This document shows, piece by piece, positions 54,630 through 63,640 of a DNA stretch of 64,000 nt. A program made the position numbers and the translations under genes. The number at the start of each line of letters is the position of its first letter. The stretch's first letter is position 1. This DNA is from Candidatus Poribacteria bacterium (GTDB lineage: Bacteria > Poribacteria > WGA-4E > UBA9662). Location of the stretch: the NCBI GenBank assembly GCA_030748495.1, contig JASMLX010000007.1, positions 19,907-83,906 on the forward strand, in the 5' to 3' direction. The notes beneath the pieces are model-generated. The model worked only from the letters and a program-made list of their open reading frames with translations. It was not told the origin of the DNA and did no database searches.

Positions 54630-55259
54630 TTAGCAGGTTTCCTGTAGTTCGACAAATCTAACATTATCTATTTGGTGCAAATTCGCCTGGAAGTACTGAA
54701 CTGCACTTTGCCGGATTTTGACCTGGATCACCACATCTTGATCGTAGATGACATTGACAATCTTCCCTTGTAACCTTTGGGTCAATTTGTAAATCTGATC
54801 AACTCGATCGTAGCTAACAGTAACTTTCAATTGTCGATAGTAAATCTGAGTACGAATTTTGGCCTGGGCCAGGCACTGGCGAGCACACTTGCCGTAAGCG
54901 CGGATTAGCCCGCCGATGCCGAGATTGATTCCACCATAGTAACGAACAACCACGCATATGAGATTCGATAGATCTGAGGATTGAAGTGCGGAGAGAATAG
55001 GTGGGCCGGCCGAGTTGGTTGGTTCACCCCCATCAGTGGCGTACTCTCGTTGTTGCAGGCCTAAACCGATCCGGTATCCGTAGCAATAGTGAGTAGCATT
55101 TGGGTAATCTCGCTGTGCTGAAGAGACAAAACCTTTAACCAACTCAATAGATGCTATCGAGTTGGCAAGTCCGATAAAGCGGGACTTTTTAATCACTGAT
55201 TTTGACGTTGTCATATCAGCAATCGTACTATATTCATCTATCAAGAGTTGGCTGGTCAT
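54630..55259 (-). CDS. YigZ/IMPACT-family protein
   Basis: A 209-residue protein. The N-terminal UPF0029/IMPACT domain has KKSRFIGLANSIASIEL, ATHYCYGYRIG, YATDGGEPTNSAGPPIL and VVVRYYGGINLGIGGLIRAY, the defining stretches of the family. A smaller C-terminal DUF1949-like domain follows. Relatives may bind nucleic acid or influence translation, but the bacterial role is uncertain. It begins five bases after the outer-membrane protein gene, so it is part of the acpS operon. Confidence 0.92.
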   Translation of the reverse strand: MTSQLLIDEYSTIADMTTSKSVIKKSRFIGLANSIASIELVKGFVSSAQRDYPNATHYCYGYRIGLGLQQREYATDGGEPTNSAGPPILSALQSSDLSNLICVVVRYYGGINLGIGGLIRAYGKCARQCLAQAKIRTQIYYRQLKVTVSYDRVDQIYKLTQRLQGKIVNVIYDQDVVIQVKIRQSAVQYFQANLHQIDNVRFVELQETC

Positions 55260-55264
55260 GGTGA

Positions 55265-56347
55265 CTACCCCAGTTGGATAGCAAAGGCCAGCATCGAAGT
55301 CCCACGAGTAACAGTAACGCGTTGAAAAAGCTCCGGTTCTGGTTGAAAATAAGGCTGATAGTTAATCGTTAATTGTGTTTGGAATATCTGCCAGGTTAAC
55401 CCAAATTTCAATCCCTCCATCCGCCACAATCGCCGGGTCGATATAGTTTTGCCATCGGTCAAGTTGTGAGCCACCTGTTGTTGCCCCTCCACCCATCGAA
55501 CGTAACCCAACCGCAAAGCCAGTAGATCTTTATACTTCGCTTGGCTGGTTAGGTCGATTTGCAGTCCATGTTCAAATTGAGGTAGATGTGCCAAGCTAAA
55601 GTTCAAATCAAAGTCACCGACTTCACCTCGGTAAAGGCTACTGACAATCACATTTGGCTGGAGTTTATCCGGAACTTCCGGGTTTTGAAAAGAGAGACCG
55701 TTGCTCAGATTTCTGACCATGACGCCGACCTGAAACTGTGGGTTGATCGTCTGTACCAACCCTAAATTGTAAACATAACCGTGTCCTAATTGTCCAACGT
55801 AGTCAACTTCAGGTGCTAATTCCACTTTTGAACGTAGCCATTTTGCATCCAAACCGAATGCTAGGCGTGGTACGATTTTCAGCGCGTACCGTAACCCAAA
55901 GGCATGATTTGAACGGCGAAAGGAACTGGCCGCTTTACCTACGTTGGTCATTCGGCTAAATGGACCATAATGCTCAAAGGCGAAGTCGAGGCCGATAATG
56001 CCAATATTCTTTATCGGCGTGGCGAGGCTCCATCGTTCGTACCCCCCAGAAACTAGATCATATTGCTGGCTATCGACTAACTTCCCCTCCTGATTTTGCT
56101 GTGCTAATTGTGAAATCGAATGGGGGTAACGTCCAACAGCAATTCGGGTTTGTAGACCTACTTTAGGGACAGAGGCAATTGTTGCTGGATTATCATAGAG
56201 TAATGAACTTCGGCTAAACTGCCTTAAAAAGTGACCTGTAGTAGACTCTATAGCTATTGGTTCTGAAATGGATACGTCAACCTGCCCTTGAGTCCAAGAC
56301 CAACCGATTAATAGGTGAAAAAGGAGGTAATAAGTCCAAATTTTCAT
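55265..56347 (-). CDS. Outer-membrane beta-barrel protein, PorV/UPF0164-like
   Basis: About 360 residues with a signal peptide (KIWTYYLLFHLLIGWSW then TQGQ). The rest has alternating aromatic/hydrophobic strands, as in PorV/UPF0164-type barrels: IGLDFAFEHYGPFSRMTN, HAFGLRYALKIVPRLAFGLD, QVGVMVRNLSNGLS and LLALRLGYVRWVEGQQQ, with a final strand TSMLAFAIQL. Members are linked to type IX-like secretion in Bacteroidetes. Given the sorting-tail protein at 37288 this would be interesting, but homology by eye is weak. The start is the ATG at 56347, which shares one base with the acpS stop (TGATG). Confidence 0.75.
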   Translation of the reverse strand: MKIWTYYLLFHLLIGWSWTQGQVDVSISEPIAIESTTGHFLRQFSRSSLLYDNPATIASVPKVGLQTRIAVGRYPHSISQLAQQNQEGKLVDSQQYDLVSGGYERWSLATPIKNIGIIGLDFAFEHYGPFSRMTNVGKAASSFRRSNHAFGLRYALKIVPRLAFGLDAKWLRSKVELAPEVDYVGQLGHGYVYNLGLVQTINPQFQVGVMVRNLSNGLSFQNPEVPDKLQPNVIVSSLYRGEVGDFDLNFSLAHLPQFEHGLQIDLTSQAKYKDLLALRLGYVRWVEGQQQVAHNLTDGKTISTRRLWRMEGLKFGLTWQIFQTQLTINYQPYFQPEPELFQRVTVTRGTSMLAFAIQLG

Positions 56348-56772
56348 CAAAACGAGGTTTCGACCTGTTCAGGGTGACCAAGCAGAATCACGTTAGCAAT
56401 CGCATAATAAGCGGTGTGGGAGAGGGTTATCATGTTGTCCGTAACGCCAATTTTCTCTGCGTATCGTTTGGCTCCGTTGGAAAGAGTCAGGATGGGTTTT
56501 CCCAATTTATCAGGTAATACCTCCACATCTTTCCATCTAATATCGTTAATTAACCCTGTGCCAAGCGCCTTAAAGGTGGCCTCTTTAGCTGCAAAACGGG
56601 TGGCTAGTTTTTGATAGCGCAACGGCGGTTCTCCGCTATAATTTAGTTCTCCTATCGTATAGATACGTCGCTCAAAGCGAGTTCCCCATCTTTGGCAGGA
56701 GGTGGTAATCCGGTCGACTTCGATAATATCGATACCAATACCAATAATACTGAGTTGTGAGTCGTGCCTCAT
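56347..56772 (-). CDS. acpS: Holo-[acyl-carrier-protein] synthase
   Basis: A 141-residue enzyme that transfers 4'-phosphopantetheine from CoA to acyl carrier protein. The two family motifs are IIGIGIDIIEVDRI (Asp as Mg ligand) and RFAAKEATFKALGTG (Glu and Lys). The C-terminal part has ITLSHTAYYAIANVIL, with the usual SHT stretch. Length is normal. It starts 26 bases after folP and overlaps the outer-membrane protein gene by one base, so the genes are translated together. Confidence 0.94.
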   Translation of the reverse strand: MRHDSQLSIIGIGIDIIEVDRITTSCQRWGTRFERRIYTIGELNYSGEPPLRYQKLATRFAAKEATFKALGTGLINDIRWKDVEVLPDKLGKPILTLSNGAKRYAEKIGVTDNMITLSHTAYYAIANVILLGHPEQVETSF

Positions 56773-56798
56773 TATGGGAATTAATGGGTCGCTTACCG

Positions 56799-57623
56799 TC
56801 AGCGACAGATTGCGTCGGTGACTTTCACCACACGTTTCACAGTTGCCACATCGTGAACCCTTACAATATCTACCCCTTTGGATATTGACCAGGCGACGGC
56901 TGCAGCGGTACCTTCATCCCTTTGATCGGCGGGTAGATCCAATATCTGTCCAATGAAGGCTTTACGCGAAGTCCCAATCAGCAGTGGACGTTTCAGTTGG
57001 CGAAAGACCTCTAAATTTCGTAGTAGCTGAAGGTTGTGATCAAACGTTTTACCAAAACCAATTCCCGGATCTACAATAATTAGATCTTCTCTAATTCCTT
57101 TATCGACTGCGTGATTGATTGCTTCCTTTAACCAGTCGTAGACTTCGGTGACGACGTTTTGATAGCTGGGCGATTTTTGCATAGTATTTGGTGTGCCCTG
57201 CATATGCATCAATATTACACTGGCATTCGCTTCGGTGACCACCTCAACCATTTTAGGGTCACCGTAGAGAGCGGTAATGTCGTTGACGAGGTGGGCTCCA
57301 GTCTGCAGTGCTTTCATTGCAACCTCAGCTTTGCAGGTATCGACCGAGATGATCGTCTCCGTTTGATCCGCCAGTGCTTGGATCACAGGAATTACTCGTC
57401 GGCACTCTTCATCTGCCGACACGGGTTGAGCATTCGGTCGAGAGGATTCGCCACCAACATCGATAATGTCTGCCCCATCGAGAACCATCTGCTTGGCACC
57501 AGCGACAGCTATATCGACATCATCATAACAGCCACCGTCAGAGAAGGAGTCGGGAGTGACATTCAAGATGCCCATAACCGCCGTTTGCTGGCCGAAGGTC
57601 CACTGCTTATTTCGAAACTCCAT
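56799..57623 (-). CDS. folP: Dihydropteroate synthase
   Basis: A 274-residue TIM-barrel enzyme of folate synthesis that joins 4-aminobenzoate to hydroxymethyl-dihydropterin diphosphate. The signature blocks are MGILNVTPDSFSDGGCY, DIIDVGGESSRPNAQPVS, GAHLVNDITALYG, ILMHMQGTPNTM, IVDPGIGFGKTFDHNL, PLLIGTSRKAFIGQIL and DIVRVHDVATVKRVVK. It follows ftsH at 102 bases, a common bacterial gene order, but here a hairpin terminator lies between them, so folP must have its own promoter or depend on read-through. Confidence 0.97.
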   Translation of the reverse strand: MEFRNKQWTFGQQTAVMGILNVTPDSFSDGGCYDDVDIAVAGAKQMVLDGADIIDVGGESSRPNAQPVSADEECRRVIPVIQALADQTETIISVDTCKAEVAMKALQTGAHLVNDITALYGDPKMVEVVTEANASVILMHMQGTPNTMQKSPSYQNVVTEVYDWLKEAINHAVDKGIREDLIIVDPGIGFGKTFDHNLQLLRNLEVFRQLKRPLLIGTSRKAFIGQILDLPADQRDEGTAAAVAWSISKGVDIVRVHDVATVKRVVKVTDAICR

Positions 57624-57640
57624 CTGATTAGGTCTGTAGA

Positions 57641-57693
57641 TAAAAACAGAGGCAACACTGATCCAATTAGCTTACAATGGATCAGGTTGCCTC
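57641..57693 (-). terminator. Rho-independent terminator downstream of ftsH
   Basis: On the minus strand GAGGCAACCTGATCCA pairs with TGGATCAGTGTTGCCTC (one bulged base) across a loop of about 12 bases, then TG and a TTTTT run (positions 57642-57646 on the plus strand are A). The stem of about 16 pairs and the T-run make this the clearest terminator in the window. It lies between the ftsH stop at 57726 and the folP start at 57623. Confidence 0.85.
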
Positions 57694-57725
57694 TACAGGT
57701 TCGTTTTTAAAGTGTAGGCTCTAAC

Positions 57726-59597
57726 TTAGCTAGTGCTGGTTTGTGGTCTAGGACCGAGGACAGCTATAATTTCCTCGTTAATGAGTGTCTCTTTTTCCAG
57801 TAGTTCCTCTGCCAAATCCCTTAATCCGTTCGAATTAGAGGTAATAATTGACTTGGCACGGTCATAACAATCGGTCACAATCCCTTGTACTGCGTGGTCG
57901 ATCTCAAGGGCCGTGCTTTCACTGTAGTCTTTGTGATGTGCCATCTCTTTACCCAGAAATATTTGTTGTTCGTTTTTGCCAAAAGCCAGCGGCCCTAATT
58001 CGCTCATTCCCCATTGCGTCACCATCTTACGAGCCAGATCTGTTGAACGCTCAAAGTCATTTTGCGCTCCAGTAGTTTGTTCATCGAACTTGATTTCTTC
58101 AGCAACTCGCCCACCCAAGAGGACGGTGATCTGTCCGATCAAGTACTTCTTACCAAAATTATGTCGTTCTTCAGTGGGCAAAGCGACAGTAACTCCCATC
58201 GCTCGTCCACGTGGAATAATGGAACACTTATAGTTGGGGTCACTTTCTGGAATAAAGTGATGGAGAATCGCGTGTCCCGCTTCGTGATAAGCGGTAATTT
58301 CTCTCTCTCTCTGACTAATGACCAGACTACGGCGTTCAGGTCCCATCATTACCCGATCCTTAGCCTCTTCAAAACACTCTAGATCAACACTCTCTTTATT
58401 CTGTTTAGCTGCTAGGAGTGCAGCCTCGTTAGCCATATTAGAGACATCTGCGCCAGAGAAGTTTGGTGTTGCTTTGGCCAGAATTTTTAGATCTACATCG
58501 TCGGCTAGTTTGAAGGGGGATTTGGTGTGAACGGTGAACAGTTCTTCACGCCCCTTGACATCGGGCATGTCGACCACAATCTGGCGGTCGAAGCGTCCTG
58601 GTCTAAGCAGTGCTGGATCTAATACATCAGGCCTATTGGTGGCTGCGATTAAAATCAACCCTTCAGAGCTATCGAACCCGTCCATACTGACGAGCAGTTG
58701 GTTGAGTGTTTGTTCTCTTTCGTCATGTCCGCCACCGATTCCAGCACCGCGGTGGCGGCCTACTGCATCTAGCTCATCAATAAAAATGATACAGGGGGCA
58801 TCTTTTTTGCCGGTCTCAAATAGATCCCTGACACGAGAAGCGCCGACCCCAACGAACATTTCTACGAAGTCAGATCCGCTGATACTGTAGAATGGAACCT
58901 CGGCTTCACCGGCAACGGCTCGCGCCAAAAGCGTCTTACCTGTTCCTGGCGGCCCCATTAGCAAGACCCCTTTTGGAATCCGTCCACCCAACCGCTGAAA
59001 TTTCTTGGGATCTTTCAAAAACTCGATTACTTCCACCAGTGCTTCCTTAGCTTCATCGCATCCAGCAACATCCTTGAAAGTAGTGTTTGTCTGGCTTTCA
59101 CCATGAAGTTTCGCACGGCTTTTCCCAAAAGACATGGCTCGATTACCCGCCCCCTGCATCTGCCGTGAAATAAAGATCATAATGCCAAGGAAAAGTAGAA
59201 TTGGCAAGACGGTCGAACCGACAAAAACCAGCCATTGTGGAAAGTTAGAGGACATTTCGTTATCGAAGCGAATCTGATTTTCTATCAGTTCTTCTTCTAA
59301 GGGATAGGTGGAATAGACATCTCGGCTCGTTTTGAAAGAACCATCCCAGTTAGTGTGCGGTGGGTTGATGACATGTCGCTGCCCCGAATTGCTGAGTCGG
59401 CCACGAATCCAATCTTTGTCAATTTTAATTGCCCCTTCAAAGAGGAGGTGACTGTCATCTTTCCGGATGAGAGAGTAAAATTCAGAGGTTTTTAGCTTAT
59501 GCTCAGGCGGTTTGGGATCCATAAGCCGGTAAGTGGCAAAGACAACAATGCCGATTAAGACGAACCAAACGATTGCACTCTTTGCATTTTTTTTCAC
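57726..59597 (-). CDS. ftsH: ATP-dependent zinc metalloprotease FtsH
   Basis: A 623-residue membrane AAA protease that degrades misfolded and short-lived proteins. Two membrane segments ([17 protein letters not shown] and [20 protein letters not shown]) flank the periplasmic loop. The AAA domain has Walker [19 protein letters not shown], Walker [18 protein letters not shown] and the second region of homology [20 protein letters not shown]. The protease site is [14 protein letters not shown], with the third zinc ligand in the later acidic helix. Length is normal. It appears to be a single-gene transcript ended by the hairpin at 57641-57693. Confidence 0.98.
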   Translation of the reverse strand: MKKNAKSAIVWFVLIGIVVFATYRLMDPKPPEHKLKTSEFYSLIRKDDSHLLFEGAIKIDKDWIRGRLSNSGQRHVINPPHTNWDGSFKTSRDVYSTYPLEEELIENQIRFDNEMSSNFPQWLVFVGSTVLPILLFLGIMIFISRQMQGAGNRAMSFGKSRAKLHGESQTNTTFKDVAGCDEAKEALVEVIEFLKDPKKFQRLGGRIPKGVLLMGPPGTGKTLLARAVAGEAEVPFYSISGSDFVEMFVGVGASRVRDLFETGKKDAPCIIFIDELDAVGRHRGAGIGGGHDEREQTLNQLLVSMDGFDSSEGLILIAATNRPDVLDPALLRPGRFDRQIVVDMPDVKGREELFTVHTKSPFKLADDVDLKILAKATPNFSGADVSNMANEAALLAAKQNKESVDLECFEEAKDRVMMGPERRSLVISQREREITAYHEAGHAILHHFIPESDPNYKCSIIPRGRAMGVTVALPTEERHNFGKKYLIGQITVLLGGRVAEEIKFDEQTTGAQNDFERSTDLARKMVTQWGMSELGPLAFGKNEQQIFLGKEMAHHKDYSESTALEIDHAVQGIVTDCYDRAKSIITSNSNGLRDLAEELLEKETLINEEIIAVLGPRPQTSTS

Positions 59598-60093
59598 TTA
59601 CAACTAAACCTCTTTCCCACAGGGCCGAACAAAAACTTAGGTGTTGAACCAAGCTATTTAGTGGGCTAAAGTATAACAAAACCCAACCTTGAATATCAAA
59701 TTAAACTAAAGAATCGGTCGACCCATCATCCCCTCCGGAATCGGTGTTCCTGGTGGGGATAGGATGGTGAGGACACAATCAAAAGGATGCAGATCTAGCC
59801 GTTTTCTGCTACTTGATCTGAAGGTATTTTCATAATGAAAACTCCTTCGTGTGCATGGTTGGCATCGTTTGGCCCAGTATCATTTTAGAATGTATGAATC
59901 TGATTCAGTCCACACTGCTAATCGACCGCCAATACAGATTACCAGAGTAGGTGATCAGATCTAGTGGAATGTTCCGACACTCGACATATTAAGAAAGCTA
60001 AGAAAGCATAAAATCCATGAGGGATGCGATCTACGCCCATTTCCACCACCATGCAAAAATCCTACGGCTTGGTTTGTACCAGATGCTGAACTA
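59598..60093. other. Gene-free stretch between ftsH and an IS copy
   Basis: About 500 bases with the ftsH promoter presumably near its left end. The AT-rich stretch around 59660-59710 is a candidate. No convincing gene, repeat or RNA structure was seen in the rest, which may be flank disturbed by the insertion sequence. Confidence 0.4.
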
Positions 60094-60135
60094 GGGTCTG
60101 TTAACACTAAGAAAAGAAATCCGGTATAATGGGCT

Positions 60136-60324
60136 ATGATGGAACTAACACAGGAACAATATCAAGAAATAAAGCCGTCTTTACCCGTCCAAAGAGGAAA
60201 GGTCAAACTATCCAATCGGAAACTTCTGAATCGGATTTGGTCTGTTGCCGTGCAGGGGTGTCAATGGAGAGGTCTTCCCTCTAGGTTTGGAAATTGGCCT
60301 CCAATCTACAGGGAGATGTACTGA
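60136..60324 (+). pseudogene. IS427-type transposase, N-terminal piece (copy 2)
   Basis: A 62-codon frame reading MELTQEQYQEIKPSLPVQRG, NRIWSVAVQGCQWRGLPSRF and GNWPPIYREMY. This is the IS5/IS427 N-terminal domain pattern (E-x-x-x-P-L-P, W-R-x-L-P-x-x-F-G-x-W). It stops immediately before WAKTGVLNGRFEAWP, which continues the family pattern in the same frame, so a TGA replaced a residue here. Confidence 0.65.
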
Positions 60325-60439
60325 TGGGCCAAAACAGGGGTCTTAAATGGCCGATTTGAAGCCTGGCCAGCAAAGAATATCATTCCAGTCAGGATAGAAG
60401 GCTATTGATTAGATAGCAGATCCGTGAAAGTGCATCCTG

Positions 60440-60901
60440 ATGGAACAGGAGCATGAAAAAAACGGCCAGCCGTCGATTGGAAAGTCAGGAGGAGGATGGA
60501 CCACAAAAATCCATCTGCTGGCCCAAGATACTGGTAGGGCAATAGCTTTTCGACTCTCCCCCGGCAACTGTCATGATGCGGCTGAAGGAGAAGGCTGGTT
60601 GAAAGGCATCGATTTCCCTTTGGCTGGCTGCCCAATGATTATGGATCCAGCAGATGAAGGAGATACGGCTCGACCGCCGGCTTTAGACTTGATCTTCTCG
60701 GCTGTTATTCCTGCCAAATCAAATCGCCTAGATCCTTGGGAGTCTGACCAAGAGCTCTACCAAAAGAGGAATGAAGTGGAAGGATTGTTCAGGGGGCGGA
60801 AGGGATTTGGCCGGATCTTCTCTGGCTGGGACCAGCTGGATCGGATGTTTTCTGCTTTCGGGTTCTTGGTGCTGATTGTCGATTCGCTTAGATCGTGTTA
60901 A
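60440..60901 (+). pseudogene. IS427-type transposase, C-terminal piece (copy 2)
   Basis: A 153-codon frame with SIGKSGGGWTTKIHLLAQDT, ADEGDTARPPALD-like second region, FSAVIPAKSNRLDPWESDQE and LYQKRNEVEGLFRGRKGFGR (catalytic Glu in R-N-x-V-E), ending FLVLIVDSLRSC. The first catalytic Asp (in the family D-S-T/S-x-V-K) lies upstream in SRSVKVHPDGTGA, in another frame, so this part alone could not catalyse transposition. Confidence 0.65.
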
Positions 60902-60911
60902 CTAGCCCTAA

Positions 60912-61202
60912 TCAAAAACGCTTGTCGGTTATTTGGTAGATCTGAACCAGAAGCCAATCTCTATCTTCCGTGCGAAAGTTGCTAACGTCCAGCATATAGT
61001 TATTGATGACACGGTTGACCTCTGTCTTAAAGACTGAGGGAAAGATGAGGGTATTTTCTATCGTCGGGGTCAGGAAGGTTAGGAAACAGGAGACCAAATG
61101 GTCTTTTAATGGTTTCGGTGGGTAGGTGACAAGTACACCGACCAAGATCAGACCGTATCGGCTTTTACCACTTAACCCGTTTTCGAAAGCCGTAAATGCC
61201 AA
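60912..61202 (-). CDS. Hypothetical 96-residue protein
   Basis: The frame opens with a TTG and has no clear ribosome site. It ends DWLLVQIYQITDKRF with its TGA directly against the TA that flanks the IS427-like copy. The C-terminal half (VNRVINNYMLDVSNFRTEDR) looks protein-like, the N-terminal half less so. I do not recognise a family. It could be the stub of a longer gene cut by the insertion, or a chance frame. Confidence 0.35.
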   Translation of the reverse strand: MAFTAFENGLSGKSRYGLILVGVLVTYPPKPLKDHLVSCFLTFLTPTIENTLIFPSVFKTEVNRVINNYMLDVSNFRTEDRDWLLVQIYQITDKRF

Positions 61203-61256
61203 GTTGGCCCGAATCCTGGTTGGTTAATACCGACATCCAGGCGAGACAGGTAATCG

Positions 61257-61427
61257 GTGGATCGCAACTTCTGCAGTTATGCCGGAAATCCCTGTAGGGA
61301 TTGGGAACTGGATACTGAGCGGGCTATCATCGAATTGGTTGAAAACGAGTTTGACCGTGGCACAACCCAAACCGATGACCAGAACTTTGAAATCCGCTTG
61401 CACCGAGGAAAGGAAAGAGGGTTCTGA
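61257..61427 (+). CDS. Possible small ORF (56 residues)
   Basis: From a GTG at 61257 the frame reads VDRNFCSYAGNPCRDWELDT, ERAIIELVENEFDRGTTQTD and DQNFEIRLHRGKERGF, then stops. It is acidic and helical in character, but has no good ribosome site. Its 3' end overlaps a hairpin (AAAGAGG / CCTCTTT, 61414-61438) that may be a weak terminator of the convergent EF-G-like gene. Expression is doubtful. Confidence 0.2.
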   Translation: MDRNFCSYAGNPCRDWELDTERAIIELVENEFDRGTTQTDDQNFEIRLHRGKERGF

Positions 61428-61443
61428 TGATCCTCTTTAAAAA

Positions 61444-63480
61444 TTATTCGCTTTCAATCACTTGGGTATCAGCGATAACTTTCTGGGCCAGTTCGCTTGG
61501 TACCTGCTCGTAAGCATCATATTCCATGGTGAAAGTTCCGCGAGCACTAGTGATTGATTTCAAGTCGATTGAATAGCGGAAAAGTTCTGACAAAGGAGCT
61601 GTGGCCTGAATAACCTGCCGTTTCCCAACCTGTTCCATACCCACAATCCGCCCACGCTTACTATTCAGATCCCCCATTACATCACCCATATACTGGTCTG
61701 GAACTGAGATCGACATATTCATAATTGGTTCTAGCAGAATCGGCTTAGCTGCTTGCACTGCATCTTGGAGAGCTTGTGAACCCGCAATTTGAAAGGCCAT
61801 ATCGGAAGAGTCTACAGGATGGTGTTTGCCATCGTAGAGCGTGACTTTTAATCCGTAAAGCGGATAGCCAGCTAAAACACCTTTCTGCATAGAACTCTGA
61901 ACGCCCTTCTCAACTGCTGGAATATAGTTACGAGGAACAGATCCACCGGTAACTTGGTCAACAAATTCAAGCTCTTCTTCTAAATCTGAAAGAGGTTCTA
62001 GGTTAATCCAGACTTCTCCGAACTGACCTCGTCCGCCACTCTGCTTTTTGAGTCGGCCACGAACCCCGTCAACACGGCCCCGAACCGTTTCGCGATAGGG
62101 CACTTTAGGATCTTCCGTGGCGGTTTCAATTCCAAATTTCTCTTGGATTCGCTCTCGAACAACAGTCATATGCAGTTCGCCCAAACCCGATACCAGCAGT
62201 TGCCGGGTTACTTCGTTACGGCTAATCTGAAAAGTGGGATCTTCTTCGGACATCCGCTGTAATGAGACAGACAACTTTTCATCATCACCGTCGCGGACCG
62301 GAAGAACGGCAACCGAAATTACGGGACTAGGGAAATCGATACCGGGTAGTTGGATTGGATCGTCGGCATTGCAGAAGGTATCTCCGGTTCCAGCCAAGTT
62401 CAGCTTAATTGCCACACCAAAATCACCGGCCACAACCTGTGGTGTACTGACGAGATCTTTACCATTCATAAAGGATAGCTTACCAATCCGCTCGTTCTCG
62501 TTCTTAGTTGCGTTTCGGAGTTGACTATCACCGGCTAAAGTTCCTGAAAAAACCCGAAAAAACGTTAGACGACCAGAAAACGGATCGGCCAGCGTTTTAA
62601 ATACTAATACAGATAAGGGGGCAATTTCGGTGGCCTCAAAAGTTGTTTCGCCGTCTTCACTTTCAACCACAACAGAAACGGGTGATGGATAGCAGGTTAG
62701 TAGGAGATCCATCAGTTGCCCAACGCCAATGTTTTGAGTAGCTGAACCACAGGTGACGAGTACAAAGTCGCCTGTCGACAAACCACTCCGTAACCCAGCC
62801 TCTATTTCCTCACCACTTAGCTCACCCTCTTCAAAAAACTTCTCAATCAGGTCTTCGTCATTTTCAGCCGCCATCTCGGTCAATTCTTCCCTCTGGGCTT
62901 CGGCTTGTTCTTGCAAATCGTCGGGAACATTAGACTCATCTAACTGGATTAGATCTAAGACTCCTGTCAGGTTATCTTCGGTACCAATAGGAAGTTGGAT
63001 AACGGCAGGTCGGGCTTCGAGGATATCCTCAATGGTAGAGACGGCATTCTGGAAATCAGCCCCTTCCTTGTCCATTTTGTTAACAAAGAATAAACAGGGT
63101 AGATTGTGCTTACGTGCGATCTCCCACACCTTCTCAGTGCCAGCTTCAACACCAGTGGCGGCGTCGATGACAATAATGACGGCCTCTACCACTCGTAAGG
63201 CACTTGCCAAATCGCCATAAAAATCCTCCGCCCCTGGCGTATCGATCAAGTTGATTTTGTGGCCTTTCCATTCAGCTACGCAAATCGAGCAGTTGATCGT
63301 CATCTTGCGCTCGATTTCGTCTGTGGCGTAATCTGCCACGGAGTTGCCTTCATCCACACTTCCCAGTCGGTCGATCGTTCCCCCGTTGAGCAACATAGCT
63401 TCAATTAGCGAAGACTTCCCCGCATTCGAATGAGCCACGACCGCAACGTTTCTAATATTCTCAGTTTTATATTCTTTCAT
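61444..63480 (-). CDS. fusA: Elongation factor G-like translational GTPase (EF-G2/FusA2 type)
   Basis: A 678-residue five-domain translation GTPase. The nucleotide site is AVVAHSNAGKSSLIEAML (P-loop), NLIDTPGAEDFYGDLASALR (G3) and LFFVNKMDKEGADFQ (G4). Domain II has GDFGVAIKLNLAGTGDTFCN, domain III SEEDPTFQISRN, domain IV GGRGQFGEVWINLEPL, domain V the LNSKRGRIVGMEQVGKRQVI stretch. The P-loop (AHSNAGKS instead of AHIDAGKT) and the DTPGAEDF G3 separate it from canonical EF-G and match the EF-G2/FusA2 branch, whose role in elongation or recycling is debated. It stands alone, so it may not be the cell's main EF-G. Confidence 0.92.
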   Translation of the reverse strand: MKEYKTENIRNVAVVAHSNAGKSSLIEAMLLNGGTIDRLGSVDEGNSVADYATDEIERKMTINCSICVAEWKGHKINLIDTPGAEDFYGDLASALRVVEAVIIVIDAATGVEAGTEKVWEIARKHNLPCLFFVNKMDKEGADFQNAVSTIEDILEARPAVIQLPIGTEDNLTGVLDLIQLDESNVPDDLQEQAEAQREELTEMAAENDEDLIEKFFEEGELSGEEIEAGLRSGLSTGDFVLVTCGSATQNIGVGQLMDLLLTCYPSPVSVVVESEDGETTFEATEIAPLSVLVFKTLADPFSGRLTFFRVFSGTLAGDSQLRNATKNENERIGKLSFMNGKDLVSTPQVVAGDFGVAIKLNLAGTGDTFCNADDPIQLPGIDFPSPVISVAVLPVRDGDDEKLSVSLQRMSEEDPTFQISRNEVTRQLLVSGLGELHMTVVRERIQEKFGIETATEDPKVPYRETVRGRVDGVRGRLKKQSGGRGQFGEVWINLEPLSDLEEELEFVDQVTGGSVPRNYIPAVEKGVQSSMQKGVLAGYPLYGLKVTLYDGKHHPVDSSDMAFQIAGSQALQDAVQAAKPILLEPIMNMSISVPDQYMGDVMGDLNSKRGRIVGMEQVGKRQVIQATAPLSELFRYSIDLKSITSARGTFTMEYDAYEQVPSELAQKVIADTQVIESE

Positions 63481-63640
63481 TCCTTATCCGACAACCCTTC
63501 CAACTTAAACTCTTCTTGATGTTATGATAACGTTCTTCCGATTTTATAAACCACTGGCAGATTCTAGCACAGCCCCACTGTGATTTCAAGGTAAACCCCA
63601 AGCACTAAATCTTAGGTGCCAATGTTGATAAATTACACCT

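Larger units (their letters stand above)
60094..60908 (+). mobile_element. IS427-like (IS5 family) element, copy 2
   Basis: Bounded by GGGTCTGTTAACAC on the left and GTGTTAACTAGCCC on the right, imperfect 14-bp inverted repeats (11 of 14 match), each flanked by TA as expected for a TA target duplication; total 815 bases. The transposase is split: an N-terminal frame (60136-60324) and a C-terminal frame (60440-60901). The sequence between them has several stops, and GCATGAAAAAAACGG (an A7 run) marks a frame break that also occurs in the copy at 29327. It is better preserved than copy 1 but still without an intact transposase. Confidence 0.8.

Noticed and set aside
61414..61438. Rho-independent terminator after the EF-G-like gene
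   Set aside because: A 7-bp stem exists, but on the relevant strand it is followed by CCTTTCC and not by a T-run; too weak to list as a terminator.
62753..63220. 155-codon Ser-rich plus-strand frame
   Set aside because: Antisense of the EF-G-like gene; serine richness comes from acidic codons on the other strand.
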